A stretch of DNA of 64,000 bases from Bacillus sp. FJAT-42376 (GTDB taxonomy: Bacteria; Bacillota; Bacilli; Bacillales; Bacillaceae). The DNA is taken from positions 1,674,001 to 1,738,000 of the forward strand of contig NZ_CP033906.1 of assembly GCF_003816055.1 (NCBI RefSeq), written 5' to 3'. The position numbers and the translations under genes were made by a program. Within the stretch, counting starts at the first letter, position 1, and the number at the start of each line of letters is the position of its first letter. A model generated the notes under the pieces. It saw nothing but the letters and a program-made list of their open reading frames with translations, was not told the origin of the DNA and made no database searches. This document shows positions 44,385 through 52,826 of the stretch, piece by piece.

Positions 44385-46232
44385 ATGGAACACGGTGCTT
44401 CCGTAACATCATTGGTCATTGTCGTTCTCGTCGCGTTTCTGACCCCGATTCTGATGCACCGGCTCAGGCTGAATTTTATGCCGGTTGTTGTAGCCGAAAT
44501 TTTAATGGGGCTCGTCATCGGGAAAAGCGGGTTTGATATCGTCGATCAGGACACATGGCTTCAGACACTTTCAACACTCGGCTTTATTTTCCTTATGTTT
44601 TTGAGCGGGCTGGAAATTGATTTCAGCGCTTTTACAGGAGGAAAAAGAAAGGAAAAGCTGCCGAATGGGAAGCCTGTTCCAAATACCTTTCTTGCATCCG
44701 GAGTGGTTTTTGCCGGAATTTTTGTCCTTTCGATTTTGCTTTCGCTCCTTTTCGTATGGACAGGCTTTATTAAAAATGCTTTCCTCATGACCTTAATTAT
44801 TTCCACCATCTCGCTTGGTGTGGTGGTTCCGACCTTGAAGGAAGCCAATATCATGAAAAGCAACATCGGCCAGATCATCCTTCTCGTCGCCGTGATCGCA
44901 GATTTGGTGACGATGATCCTCCTTGCCGTTTTTGCTTCTATCTATGGAGATGGAGGGGGAAGCATCTGGCTGCTGCTGATCCTATTTGCAGCCGGAATTG
45001 TTTTATATTTTGTCGGGAACCGGTTCAAAAACCGTTCATTCGTGGAATCCATGTCCCAGGGGACAATCCAGATTGGAACAAGGGCCGTATTCGCCCTGAT
45101 CATCATTTTAGTTGGGATTTCAGAAACCATCGGAGCCGAAAATATCTTGGGGGCCTTTTTGGCCGGGGTGCTCGTTTCCCTTCTGTCCCCGAATAAAGAA
45201 ATGGTTCAGAAGCTTGATTCCTTCGGCTATGGATTCCTCATTCCGATCTTCTTCGTGATGATCGGTGTGGATCTTGATTTATGGAAGCTGTTTGAAGATC
45301 CGAAAATCCTGGTATTGATTCCACTATTACTGGTCGCCTTATTTCTGTCTAAGCTGCTGCCGATTCTTTATTTGCGGAAATGGTACGATATGCGGACAAC
45401 CTTGTCAGCCGGTTTCCTTTTAACGGCGACCCTGTCCCTTGTTATTGCAGCGACAACCATCGGACAGAAAGCAAATGTCATTGATGCACAGATGTCAGGA
45501 GCGCTCATTGTGACGGCAGTTCTTTCAAGTATTATCTCTCCCATCGGGTTCAAGAAGCTCTTTCCGAAGCAGAAGCATGAAGACCAGAAGCTGAAAGTGG
45601 CTCTGATCGGGGCCAATCAAATGACACTGCCGGTTACGAGAGAACTCAATCCTGATTATTATCAGACCGTTGTTTTTCACACGTTCCAGGATAAAATGGA
45701 TGACCAGATTGCCGAATCCCTTTTTGAAATCAAGGAACTGGAAGATTATTCGATGGAAAGTCTGCAGAAGAGCCATGTCTTTGATGCGGATATACTAGTC
45801 GTAGCAACGGGGGATGAGCAAACGAACGCAGATATTGCGATGTTTGCCAAAGAGAAAAAGGTGCCCCGTGTCATTGCCAGTATCTCATCCTCAGAGCTTG
45901 GAGAAAAATTGAAGGACCATGGCGTTGAGTTATTCTCTGTCCTTCTCTCTACAAAAGTATTGCTCCAGGCTTTAATCGAATCGCCTGATATCGTCCGGAT
46001 CTTAACGAATAAAGAAACAGGTCTTTATCAGATTAAAATGAACAATTCCAAATATGCAGGGGTGACTGTGCGCAGTTTTCCATTCACGGGAGACATTATC
46101 TTTGTCCGGATTTTCAGGGGGAAAGACTCGATCGTTCCTCACGGGGATACGAACCTTCAGGAAGGGGACCGGCTTCTTGTGACAGGTTCCTCTGAATATG
46201 TAGCCGAACTGCGCAGAGAACTGCAGAATTAG
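44385..46232 (+). CDS. yjbQ: YjbQ, CPA2-family cation/proton antiporter with RCK-type domains
   Basis: 615 aa. The N-terminal 385 residues form about 12 membrane segments of a CPA2 exchanger (EILMGLVIGKSGFDIVD, LMFLSGLEIDF and GAENILGAFLAGVLVSLLSP). The remainder holds a TrkA-N-like nucleotide-binding domain (KVALIGANQMTLPVTRELN) and a TrkA-C domain (ITFVRIFRGKD-like end with LLVTGSSEYVAELRREL). It probably exchanges K+ or Na+ for protons under ligand control. It starts 15 bases after mgtE with aggaggg, so the two are likely one operon. Confidence 0.92.
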   Translation: MEHGASVTSLVIVVLVAFLTPILMHRLRLNFMPVVVAEILMGLVIGKSGFDIVDQDTWLQTLSTLGFIFLMFLSGLEIDFSAFTGGKRKEKLPNGKPVPNTFLASGVVFAGIFVLSILLSLLFVWTGFIKNAFLMTLIISTISLGVVVPTLKEANIMKSNIGQIILLVAVIADLVTMILLAVFASIYGDGGGSIWLLLILFAAGIVLYFVGNRFKNRSFVESMSQGTIQIGTRAVFALIIILVGISETIGAENILGAFLAGVLVSLLSPNKEMVQKLDSFGYGFLIPIFFVMIGVDLDLWKLFEDPKILVLIPLLLVALFLSKLLPILYLRKWYDMRTTLSAGFLLTATLSLVIAATTIGQKANVIDAQMSGALIVTAVLSSIISPIGFKKLFPKQKHEDQKLKVALIGANQMTLPVTRELNPDYYQTVVFHTFQDKMDDQIAESLFEIKELEDYSMESLQKSHVFDADILVVATGDEQTNADIAMFAKEKKVPRVIASISSSELGEKLKDHGVELFSVLLSTKVLLQALIESPDIVRILTNKETGLYQIKMNNSKYAGVTVRSFPFTGDIIFVRIFRGKDSIVPHGDTNLQEGDRLLVTGSSEYVAELRRELQN

Positions 46233-46238
46233 TTTTCG

Positions 46239-46267
46239 GACAGGTGCCATTGGTGCCTGTCTTTTTT
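46239..46267 (+). terminator. Terminator after yjbQ
   Basis: The stem gacagg(tgcc)/(ggtg)cctgtc is followed by six Ts. It separates yjbQ from the fabI promoter. Confidence 0.75.
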
Positions 46268-46280
46268 GAAGGAGAGATGC

Positions 46281-46302
46281 TATAATTGGAACCAGGTACT
46301 AA
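46281..46302 (+). promoter_or_regulatory. -10 box and FapR-type operator of fabI
   Basis: TATAAT (46281-46286) runs straight into TTGGAACCAGGTACTAA (46286-46302), which matches the FapR consensus TTAGTACCTRNTACTAA at 14 of 17 positions with a perfect right half. The -35 is weak. Confidence 0.8.
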
Positions 46303-46331
46303 TAACTTGTATAAAACAGGAGGCACGCCCG

Positions 46332-47108
46332 ATGAACGTTTCTTTAGAAGGCCGCAATATTGTGGTAATGGGAGTCGCAAACAAGCGCAGCATTGCCTGG
46401 GGAATTGCGCGTTCTCTTCATAATGCAGGCGCAAGAATTATTTTTACATATGCAGGAGACCGCTTTGAAAAACCGGTAAAAGACCTTGCCGATACATTGG
46501 ATCGCAGTGATTCTTTATTTTTTCCATGTGACATCACGAACGATGAAGAAATTAAACAATGCTTTGCCGATATTAAAGCAGAAGTCAGTGTCCTCCACGG
46601 AGTAGCCCACTGCATCGCTTTCGCCAATAAAGAAGACCTGGCCGGCGATTATATGGATACCACGCGTGAAGGATTCCTGCTCGCCCACAACATCAGCTCC
46701 TATTCTCTGACAGCCGTTGCTAAAGAGGCAAAAGGGCTGATGACAGAAGGCGGCAGCATCGTCACTCTTACGTATCTTGGAGGAGAGCGCGTTGTGAAAA
46801 ACTACAACGTAATGGGCGTGGCGAAAGCTTCTCTTGATGCCAGCGTGAAATATTTGGCAGAAGACTTAGGGAAAGAAAAAATCCGCGTTAATTCCATTTC
46901 GGCAGGTCCGATTCGTACTCTTTCTGCAAAAGGAATCAGCGACTTCAATTCCATTCTGAAGGAAATTGAAGAAAAAGCACCGCTTCGCCGCACGACAACT
47001 CCAGAAGAAGTAGGAGATACGGCTCTCTTTCTTTTCAGTGACCTATCCCGCGGCATGACTGGTGAAAACCTGCATGTAGATTCAGGCTATCATATTATCG
47101 GCGGATAA
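46332..47108 (+). CDS. fabI: Enoyl-ACP reductase FabI
   Basis: 258 aa, exactly the B. subtilis length. The short-chain-dehydrogenase fold carries the FabI-type cofactor start NIVVMGVANKRSIAWGIA near residues 9-26, SIVTLTYLGGERVVKNYNVMGVAKASL near 140 with the catalytic Tyr and Lys, and SAGPIRTLSAKGI near 190. It catalyses the last reduction of each elongation cycle and is the triclosan target. caggaggc precedes ATG 46332. The FapR operator joins it to the fabH-fabF regulon. Confidence 0.97.
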   Translation: MNVSLEGRNIVVMGVANKRSIAWGIARSLHNAGARIIFTYAGDRFEKPVKDLADTLDRSDSLFFPCDITNDEEIKQCFADIKAEVSVLHGVAHCIAFANKEDLAGDYMDTTREGFLLAHNISSYSLTAVAKEAKGLMTEGGSIVTLTYLGGERVVKNYNVMGVAKASLDASVKYLAEDLGKEKIRVNSISAGPIRTLSAKGISDFNSILKEIEEKAPLRRTTTPEEVGDTALFLFSDLSRGMTGENLHVDSGYHIIGG

Positions 47109-47163
47109 ACGCCGCAAAAAAGGGACGGTCTAATAAGTCCTGCCCAGAGAAAATAGTTGAACA

Positions 47164-47215
47164 TAAAACCCCCGGGATGCTTTGTTGATGTAAAGCATCC
47201 TGGGGGTTTTTGTAA
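47164..47215 (+). terminator. Terminator after fabI
   Basis: The long stem aaacccccgggatgcttt/aaagcatcctgggggttt is followed by Ts. Confidence 0.85.
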
Positions 47216-47282
47216 AAAATGGGTGAGCAGCTCTTGCTAAACGGCTAGCCGGGCATTTTAGAAGCCTTTTTGGCCAGCCCCT

Positions 47283-47480
47283 TCATTCAGCCTTTTTATC
47301 TTTTCTGATTTGCTGAAAGGTGAACAAAAGTCCTGTAAATCCGGCAAAAAAAGAAGGGAAAAGGGAGAAAAGAAAGTATTCCCATTCTCCGGAAGCGAGC
47401 GAAAGAGAAAGAAACAGAAGCGGAAATCCAATCATAGCAATAAGCGATGCCAGCAGTCCGGCTTTTGTCTGATTGGTCAT
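47283..47480 (-). CDS. Small membrane protein, third gene of the HTH operon
   Basis: 65 aa from ATG 47480. Two hydrophobic segments are visible (GLLASLIAMIGFPLLFLSLSLA and YFLFSLFPSFFAGFTGLLF), with a basic tail (QQIRKDKKAE). The start overlaps the upstream stop as ATGA, so it is coupled to the preceding membrane-protein gene. The function is unknown. Confidence 0.7.
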   Translation of the reverse strand: MTNQTKAGLLASLIAMIGFPLLFLSLSLASGEWEYFLFSLFPSFFAGFTGLLFTFQQIRKDKKAE

Positions 47481-47794
47481 CCGGCTTGCCTCGAAAAATA
47501 AGCGGCTGACACAATTAGCGACAAACAATGAAGGACATAAACTCCGCTTAAAATAAAGAATGAAAGCGAGATTCCTTCGAATAGAATGACTAAAGCCCAG
47601 GCAATTAAGATTACTGCAAAGGTTATATTCCAGGAAATTGCTTTCGCGTTGGACATCAGATAATGATAGCGTTCATCTAATCCGCGCTTCTTTTTGCTGA
47701 ACCGTTTGCCGAAAACAATAGCTGTTCCAGCAAAGATGACGCCCGCTATCAGCCCGGATAAAGCAATCCAATTATTGATCAGCGTTCCAGTCAA
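47477..47794 (-). CDS. Membrane protein, second gene of the HTH operon
   Basis: About 105 aa. Four hydrophobic segments are visible: LINNWIALSGLIAGVIFAGTAIVF, ISWNITFAVILIAWALVILFE, ISLSFFILSGVYVLHCLSLIV, and a first segment partly merged. TTG 47794, nine bases after gggag, is the likeliest start; ATG 47803 abuts the ribosome site. It overlaps the HTH gene by 23 bases (stop at 47772). A small HTH regulator followed by DUF2178-like membrane proteins is a common Bacillus arrangement; the exact family is unsure. Confidence 0.65.
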   Translation of the reverse strand: MTGTLINNWIALSGLIAGVIFAGTAIVFGKRFSKKKRGLDERYHYLMSNAKAISWNITFAVILIAWALVILFEGISLSFFILSGVYVLHCLSLIVSAAYFSRQAG

Positions 47795-47996
47795 TATTCT
47801 CATCTCCCTCAAAAATAAATAAGTCTTCAATGCTGCATTTAAATACCTGGGCAAGCTTGTGGGCTAAAACAAGAGAGGGCTTATATTTGCCCTTTTCCAA
47901 TGAGATAACCGTTTGCCTCGATACATCTAACACTTGGGACAGTTCTTCCTGCGTTATCTGGCTTTCTGTCCTTTTTTCACGAATGAGTGACCTCAA
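47772..47996 (-). CDS. Xre-family HTH transcriptional regulator (YozG-like)
   Basis: 74 aa, little more than a helix-turn-helix: ITQEELSQVLDVSRQTVISLEKGKYKPSLVLAHKLAQVF is the Cro/C1-type domain near residues 14-52, then SIEDLFIFE. TTG 47996 starts six bases after aaggagg. It probably autoregulates the three-gene operon through the AT-rich palindromes just upstream (48020-48051). The partner proteins are membrane-bound, so it may report on a membrane state (inference). Confidence 0.85.
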   Translation of the reverse strand: MRSLIREKRTESQITQEELSQVLDVSRQTVISLEKGKYKPSLVLAHKLAQVFKCSIEDLFIFEGDENIDWNADQ

Positions 47997-48019
47997 TATT
48001 GGCCTCCTTCAGTCTGTAT

Positions 48020-48051
48020 GTAAAGTTTACTGTACGTTAAGTGTACTTTAC
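48020..48051 (-). promoter_or_regulatory. Candidate operator of the HTH operon
   Basis: gtaaagtttac (48020-48030) is a palindrome by itself, and gtaaagt (48020-48026) pairs with actttac (48045-48051). The pattern suggests two or three half-sites for the adjacent Xre regulator. Confidence 0.5.
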
Positions 48052-48149
48052 TATTTATTGGCAGTCAAGTTCGCTTCCCTTTTTTCTAATAAGAAATTTG
48101 ATTATAATTAGGAACAATTCAACGTTCATAGGAGGCTTGGGAAAAAGAG

Positions 48150-49052
48150 ATGAAGCCATTGAATAAAGAGCAATTAAAAAAATTCCGGAATAAATATGAG
48201 AACAGGGGACGGATTGTGCTGAAATGTGCAGACCGCCCGGGAATTGTCGCGGCCGTTTCCAAATTTTTATTTCAGCATAAAGCAAATATCATCGAGTCCA
48301 GCCAGTACTCTTCTGACCCGGAAAGCGGCACCTTTTTCCTGCGGATCGAGTTTGAATGCCCGGATTTAAACGGAAAACTCCCTTCCATACGCGATGCCTT
48401 CAAACCAATTGGTTCCGAATACAATATGGAGTGGAAAATTGTGCGGGTAGCGGAACTCACCAAGACCGCGATTTTTGTATCAAAGGAGCCGCACTGTCTG
48501 CTCGAACTTTTATGGGCATGGCAAAGCGGGGATATTATGGCGGATATCTGCCTTGTTTTAAGCAATCATGAGGACTGCCGCGACATCGTGGAATCGCTTG
48601 GAATTCCGTTTTATCACATCCCTGCCGCAAAAGAGATCAGACAGGAAGCGGAAGCAAGGCAATTGCACCTTCTGAATGAATATAGCATTGAACTCATTAT
48701 CCTGGCGCGCTACATGCAAATCCTGACGGAGGAATTTGTGGCTGCAAATCCGAACAGGATCATTAATATCCACCATTCCTTCCTTCCTGCCTTCATCGGG
48801 GCAAGACCGTATGAACGGGCCCACCAGCGCGGGGTCAAGCTAATAGGCGCAACCTCCCATTATGTAACGAATGAGCTTGATGAAGGGCCGATCATCGAGC
48901 AGGATATTGAACGGGTCTCGCATCACGATCATGTGGATGAATTAAAGAGAATCGGCCGTTCCATTGAACGAAGTGTCCTTGCCCGTGCCGTTAAATGGCA
49001 TCTTGAAGACCGGGTTCTGGTAGACGGAAACAAAACGGTCGTCTTCTCTTAG
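48150..49052 (+). CDS. purU: Formyltetrahydrofolate deformylase
   Basis: A 300-aa protein that hydrolyses 10-formyl-THF to formate and THF, balancing the one-carbon pool. The N-terminal ACT domain is at residues about 18-100 (RIVLKCADRPGIVAAVSKFL). The formyl-transferase-like domain is at about 100-290, with IILARYMQILTEEFV, INIHHSFLPAFIGARPYERAHQRGVKLIGATSHYVT and DEGPIIEQD carrying the Asn/His/Asp triad. aggaggc precedes ATG 48150 at a long spacing. It is not in this place in B. subtilis. Confidence 0.95.
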   Translation: MKPLNKEQLKKFRNKYENRGRIVLKCADRPGIVAAVSKFLFQHKANIIESSQYSSDPESGTFFLRIEFECPDLNGKLPSIRDAFKPIGSEYNMEWKIVRVAELTKTAIFVSKEPHCLLELLWAWQSGDIMADICLVLSNHEDCRDIVESLGIPFYHIPAAKEIRQEAEARQLHLLNEYSIELIILARYMQILTEEFVAANPNRIINIHHSFLPAFIGARPYERAHQRGVKLIGATSHYVTNELDEGPIIEQDIERVSHHDHVDELKRIGRSIERSVLARAVKWHLEDRVLVDGNKTVVFS

Positions 49053-49112
49053 CATGAAACCGTCCCAAGGCGAATAAACTGTCTTGAATCGTTTATGACC
49101 CGGAGGTGGGAT

Positions 49113-49739
49113 ATGTTGAGCAATAAAAATGAAAAGCGGCAGCAGCCGCTCATGTATATTGTTCAGCCCGAAACAATTCGGGCAGAAGCTAACATGCAGC
49201 AGGTAGCAGTGAGAAAAAAGCCAATCCATCCAAAGACGGAAAAAAAAGCTCCTGAAACCGAGCAGGCTGCAGCACCGCCAGCCGAAGCCGCCCTGGATAC
49301 ACCTCAAGCCGTTCCTGAGGAGAATTTGGCATTGAATGAGACGGCTGAAGAAGTGCTGAAGCTGGAAGAAGCCGTGCCGGTCTCCCCTGTTCATTCGGAA
49401 AGGCCGCCGGAAGAGGCCAAAATAGAAAAGGCACCGGAAGAGGTCAAAATAGAAAAGGCACCCGATGAGGGGAAAACAGTAAGCAGCAAGCCGGTGTACG
49501 AACGCAAAACAAGGAAAACACTCAATCAGATGAGCGTCGCAGAAAAAATCGCATTCTTCGCCAATTTGCCGGCCAATATCCCAAGAACCCTTTGCCAAGT
49601 CGAACTTCCGGACCAGACATACCGGGGAATCATCCTGGGCGAAACAGACGGAATGGTCCAGCTGAGAACCACCGCCAGCTCCCAGCCCGTTCAAATCAAG
49701 TCCGAAGACATCCAGGCGATTCAGCCGCTCGGCTTTTAA
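49113..49739 (+). CDS. cotO: Spore coat protein CotO
   Basis: 208 aa from ATG 49113, six bases after ggaggtgg. There is a low-complexity Pro/Glu/Ala/Lys middle, including the near-exact internal repeat PEE(A/V)KIEKAP. The conserved C-terminal CotO module runs from MSVAEKIAFFANLPANIPR through CQVELPDQTYRG to VQIKSEDIQAIQPLGF. CotO is an outer-coat morphogenetic protein in B. subtilis. It heads the coat cluster and converges with the CotY/CotZ-type genes. Confidence 0.88.
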   Translation: MLSNKNEKRQQPLMYIVQPETIRAEANMQQVAVRKKPIHPKTEKKAPETEQAAAPPAEAALDTPQAVPEENLALNETAEEVLKLEEAVPVSPVHSERPPEEAKIEKAPEEVKIEKAPDEGKTVSSKPVYERKTRKTLNQMSVAEKIAFFANLPANIPRTLCQVELPDQTYRGIILGETDGMVQLRTTASSQPVQIKSEDIQAIQPLGF

Positions 49740-49769
49740 CATCCCTGCTGGCTAAAGAGAATCGAATAA

Positions 49770-49809
49770 AAAAAGAGCTGAACCGGTTCACCCGAATTCA
49801 GCTCTTTTT
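49770..49809. terminator. Bidirectional terminator
   Basis: The stem aaaagagctgaa/ttcagctctttt serves cotO and the converging coat gene. Confidence 0.85.
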
Positions 49810-49814
49810 GCCGT

Positions 49815-50261
49815 TCAATCGCTATGTGTGCGGTTAATCAGTCTAGGGCTTAAGCATTGAATAGAGCAGAAGCAGTTCAAATCTACTTCAATACAGAAAT
49901 CCGTTTTTTCCAAACGGAAAACGTCACAAGGACTGTTTTCATGGAAATCCAGCACCTCTGTATCTTCTCCGAACGCAATCAGCAGGCGGAGAGTAGCGCA
50001 GCAGCCATTAATGTTCTCGACGCGAAAGAAAATGGTATTAAAGCAATCTCCGGCGGTTAGTCCTCCAACATTCCCGTACGCTTTGAAAGGAGTTCCTTTT
50101 TTCGTATATAGAATGAACGGAATCGTATCTCCTAATGTATTCGCTGGGGAAAGAAGGTTGCTGAAACAGCTGGTGGAGCACTGCTCCTCAACAGCATTCT
50201 GCAGATCGTTGATATTTTCAACCGCATCGCATACGCAGCCAAAGTCTTTTTGACGAATCAT
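49815..50261 (-). CDS. cotZ: Spore coat/crust protein, CotY/CotZ family (copy 1)
   Basis: 148 aa, Cys-rich, with cysteines in GCVCDAVENI, CSTSCFSNLLSP, GGLTAGDCFNTIFFRVENINGCCATLRLL and FCIEVDLNCFCSIQCLSP. This pattern is diagnostic of CotY/CotZ, which build the disulfide-linked spore crust lattice. gggaggg precedes ATG 50261. A 16-unit palindromic array separates it from its paralogue at 51293. The cotZ name follows B. subtilis order (cotO then cotZ) and could be swapped with cotY. Confidence 0.85.
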   Translation of the reverse strand: MIRQKDFGCVCDAVENINDLQNAVEEQCSTSCFSNLLSPANTLGDTIPFILYTKKGTPFKAYGNVGGLTAGDCFNTIFFRVENINGCCATLRLLIAFGEDTEVLDFHENSPCDVFRLEKTDFCIEVDLNCFCSIQCLSPRLINRTHSD

Positions 50262-50424
50262 ATTATTCCCTCCCGATTAAGGATTTTTATCTATACTAGG
50301 ATAGGCAGGTACAAGGGTAAATGTGCTAGTGCAAACGCCCATTATTAAAAATAAATTATGTGTTCGCCTGGATCTTCAAGTTGACCGCCTATAACATTAG
50401 AGTGGCCGAGATCTTAAAAGGGAC

Positions 50425-51090
50425 TCTCAATGCCAGGGATTAGCGGGTAAACTTCTGATGTCCGGGAAGAATGCCGGACATTAGTGGGTAAGCTGCTGAT
50501 GTCCGGGAAGAATGCCGGGCATTACCGGTAAACTTCTGATGTCCGGGAAGAATGCCGGGCATTAGCGGGTAAACTTCTGATGTCCGGGAAGAATGCCGGA
50601 CATAACCGGATAACCTTGTGATGTCCGGGAAGAATGCCGGGCATAACCGGATAACCTTGTGATGTCCGGGAAGAATGCCGGGCATTAGCGGGTAGGCAGC
50701 CGATGTCCGGGAAGAATGCCGGACATTACCGGGTAGGCAGCCGATGTCCGGGAAGAATGCCGGACATTGCCGGGTAACCCTCCCATGTCCGGGAAGAATG
50801 CCGGACATTGCCGGGTAAACTTCCGATGTCAGGGAAGAATGCCGGACATTACCGGGTAGGCAGCCGATGTCCGGGAAGAATGCCGGACATTACCGGGTAA
50901 AATTCCGATGTCCGGGAAGAATGCCGGACATCGCCGGATAAACTGATGCCCGGGAAGAATGCCAGACATAACCGGGTAAGCTGCCGATGTCCGGGAAGAA
51001 TGCCGGACATTAGCGGGTAAGCTGCCAATGTCAGGGAAGAATGCCGGACATCGCCGGATAAACTGATGCCTGGGAAGAATGCCAGGAATC
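50425..51090. repeat. Palindromic tandem array (16 units of 38-42 bp)
   Basis: Each unit carries ATGTCCGG-gaagaatg-CCGGACAT, a perfect 8-bp hairpin, followed by a variable 14-18-base linker such as taccgggtaaactt. I count 16 units from about 50457, preceded by a partial one; the outermost units are the most diverged. Unit lengths are not constant and linkers are similar, so this is not CRISPR. It fills the 1-kb gap between the two CotY/CotZ paralogues. Confidence 0.92.
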
Positions 51091-51253
51091 GCTAAGTACC
51101 CCCAATACAGGGAAGAGCCCAGATGAAAAACGCCTTAAAAATAGATTGGCCGGCCATAATTTTCTGGGAAATCAAATCACAGCGTAATTTTTAAATAGAC
51201 TACGCGAATGATCAACCCTGGCCGCCTGCTTTCACCAGGCAAAACCATGCAGG

Positions 51254-51287
51254 CAAAAAAAATAGACTACCGTTTAGGCAGTCTATT
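51254..51287 (-). terminator. Terminator after the second CotY/CotZ gene
   Basis: On the minus strand the stem aatagact/agtctatt is followed by a run of Ts. Confidence 0.78.
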
Positions 51288-51292
51288 CGATG

Positions 51293-51787
51293 TTAACCAT
51301 GGTGGTGCTTCTTTTTATTCATAGGGGAAACGCGGTTCACCAGTTCAGGTGACAGACATTGGATTGCACAGAAGCAATCAAGGTCTACCTCGATGCAGAA
51401 GTCGGATTTTTCAAGTCCGAAGAAATCTTCTGCGCAAGGGTTGCAAACGCCCAGGGTGTCGCCTTCTACGTCTACTGGCTTTAGAAGTTTAAGTGTAGCG
51501 CAGCAGCCTCTGAGGGATTCGACACGGAAGAAGATCGTTTCGAAGCAAGTTGCATCGTCCATTAATCCGCCTACGTTTCCATATGCTGAGAATAGCTTTC
51601 CTTTTTTATCGAATAACAAGAACGGAATGGTGTCTCGGCCAGGCATGGCAGAAGGGCTTAGCAGGTTGCTGTAGCAGCTGGTCGGGCAGCTTTCTTCAAC
51701 GGCTTCTTGTTCTGCGAGGATGTTTTCAACCGCTTCGCATACACAGCCTTCGAAGTCGCGTTTTCCATTGTTTTTTCCGCAGCTCAT
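51293..51787 (-). CDS. cotY: Spore coat/crust protein, CotY/CotZ family (copy 2)
   Basis: 164 aa, a close paralogue of the 49815 gene: [70 protein letters not shown] and [23 protein letters not shown]. It ends in a His-rich tail (KKKHHHG). aaggagatg precedes ATG 51787. A sigma-K-like promoter (51832-51859) lies upstream, fitting late mother-cell expression. The assignment as cotY rather than cotZ is by order only. Confidence 0.85.
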   Translation of the reverse strand: MSCGKNNGKRDFEGCVCEAVENILAEQEAVEESCPTSCYSNLLSPSAMPGRDTIPFLLFDKKGKLFSAYGNVGGLMDDATCFETIFFRVESLRGCCATLKLLKPVDVEGDTLGVCNPCAEDFFGLEKSDFCIEVDLDCFCAIQCLSPELVNRVSPMNKKKHHHG

Positions 51788-51831
51788 GTTTTCATCTCCT
51801 TAGTAATTGGTTGATTGACATTAGTCTTTAA

Positions 51832-51859
51832 CAACATATGAGCGGACATCTTGATTGGT
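51832..51859 (-). promoter_or_regulatory. Sigma-K-like promoter of the CotY/CotZ gene
   Basis: On the minus strand AC (51859-51858), a 17-base spacer and CATATGTTG (51840-51832) fit the sigma-K pattern AC-N16/17-CATANNNTA with one mismatch. The same spacing recurs at 54210 and 54478. Confidence 0.6.
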
Positions 51860-51895
51860 GTGGGTGAACATCACGAATATCTGGGATGATGCGGA

Positions 51896-51925
51896 AAAAG
51901 AAAAAGCAGGCGGGGTGCCTGCTTT
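51896..51925 (-). terminator. Terminator after cotX
   Basis: On the minus strand the stem aaagcaggc/gcctgcttt is followed by Ts. Confidence 0.8.
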
Positions 51926-51953
51926 AAATCTTCTATTATATTGTGGGGGGGAA

Positions 51954-52418
51954 TTACAGAATGTCGATGGATACTACTAGCGCAAGCAAAATTTGAATCA
52001 AAAGCTGCAAAGAAATGGCAACGTCTGTGTCTGTTGTGCTTACGTTTACATTGCGGGAGTTTTCGATGACTAGTTTTTGATTGTTTGCTTGAGTGACTGA
52101 TGCTTTTTGAAGCAAGTCTTGTGTAACCATTTCAGCGCGGTTGCTGTCAGCGATTGTTAGGTTGATGACTAGTGCGATGGCTACTTGAAGGGCTGCTTGA
52201 AGGGATACAGCGATTTGAGTTTCAGTTGTGGATACAACGATTTCGCAAGAGTCTTTGATGATGATGGTTTCAGAAGAAAGCTGAGCAGTGTTGCTTACTT
52301 GATCAAACTCCTGATTTACACCTTCACCTTTTGTATCGCAAAAACTGCCTAGTCTGCTGCTGTTTTCAGTTGGATGAGAGCAGCTTTTGTCGTTCGCTAC
52401 CCAAGAGTAATTTGACAT
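51954..52418 (-). CDS. cotX: Spore coat protein CotX
   Basis: 154 aa, with two tandem CotX/CotV modules: residues about 50-100 (IIIKDSCEIVVSTTETQIAVSLQAALQVAIALVINLTIAD) and about 110-154 (KLVIENSRNVNVSTTDTDVAISLQLLIQILLALVVSIDIL). The leader is polar. In B. subtilis CotX is a crust protein that helps make the spore surface hydrophilic. gaaaggagg precedes ATG 52418. It belongs to the minus-strand cotV-cotW-cotX series. Confidence 0.93.
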   Translation of the reverse strand: MSNYSWVANDKSCSHPTENSSRLGSFCDTKGEGVNQEFDQVSNTAQLSSETIIIKDSCEIVVSTTETQIAVSLQAALQVAIALVINLTIADSNRAEMVTQDLLQKASVTQANNQKLVIENSRNVNVSTTDTDVAISLQLLIQILLALVVSIDIL

Positions 52419-52511
52419 GTTCTTTTTCCTCCTTTCATTGTAATACTATTAAATGTTGGATAAGACGCTTTGGCTTAGACAAACAGCCTGATTGAAAAGC
52501 CTATTTTTCAA

Positions 52512-52790
52512 TTAATTGCTGCTTTTTTTGTTTTTGAGCATGTCTCTAAGCGTTGTGTTTTTTGGTGTTTCGACTGCCGGTGCTTCCGATTCTGCTTTCT
52601 TTTGGTTTTGAGTGGCTAGGAATTCATCCACTTTTGTCTGCAGATCCAGGACGACTGCTTTGATTTTGGCTTTTTGGTCATCCGTTAGCTCTTTTCTTGT
52701 TTCTTCTGTGATTTTATTCTTATTGAATACATCGGAAACGAAAAGCTGCATGAGGGTGGCAGAGATTTCATTTAAATTGTCTTTTGACAT
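52512..52790 (-). CDS. cotW: Spore crust protein CotW
   Basis: 92 aa from ATG 52790 (aaaggag upstream). The core is LFVSDVFNKNKITEETRKELTDDQKAKIKAVVLDLQTKVDEFL, a coiled, charged helical region as in CotW, then a Lys/Glu-rich tail. It lies between cotV and cotX exactly as in B. subtilis, where CotV, CotW and CotX assemble together in the crust. There are no cysteines. The assignment leans on position. Confidence 0.8.
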   Translation of the reverse strand: MSKDNLNEISATLMQLFVSDVFNKNKITEETRKELTDDQKAKIKAVVLDLQTKVDEFLATQNQKKAESEAPAVETPKNTTLRDMLKNKKSSN

Positions 52791-52826
52791 GTTGGTCACT
52801 CCTTTTTGGGAAAATGTAAGAAAGGG

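Noticed and set aside
48942..49742. 266-aa minus-strand frame over cotO
   Set aside because: Shadow of cotO and the purU end; composition (Phe, Leu, Arg, Cys) is that of antisense translation of a Pro/Glu/Lys-rich gene.
50440..50808. 122-aa minus-strand frame of PGHxKxTR-type repeats
   Set aside because: It is a translation of the palindromic array; no ribosome site, and array length variation would break it.
50425..51090. Possible CRISPR array
   Set aside because: The units are hairpin-bearing and vary in length, the intervening parts resemble each other rather than being unique spacers, and no cas genes are present.
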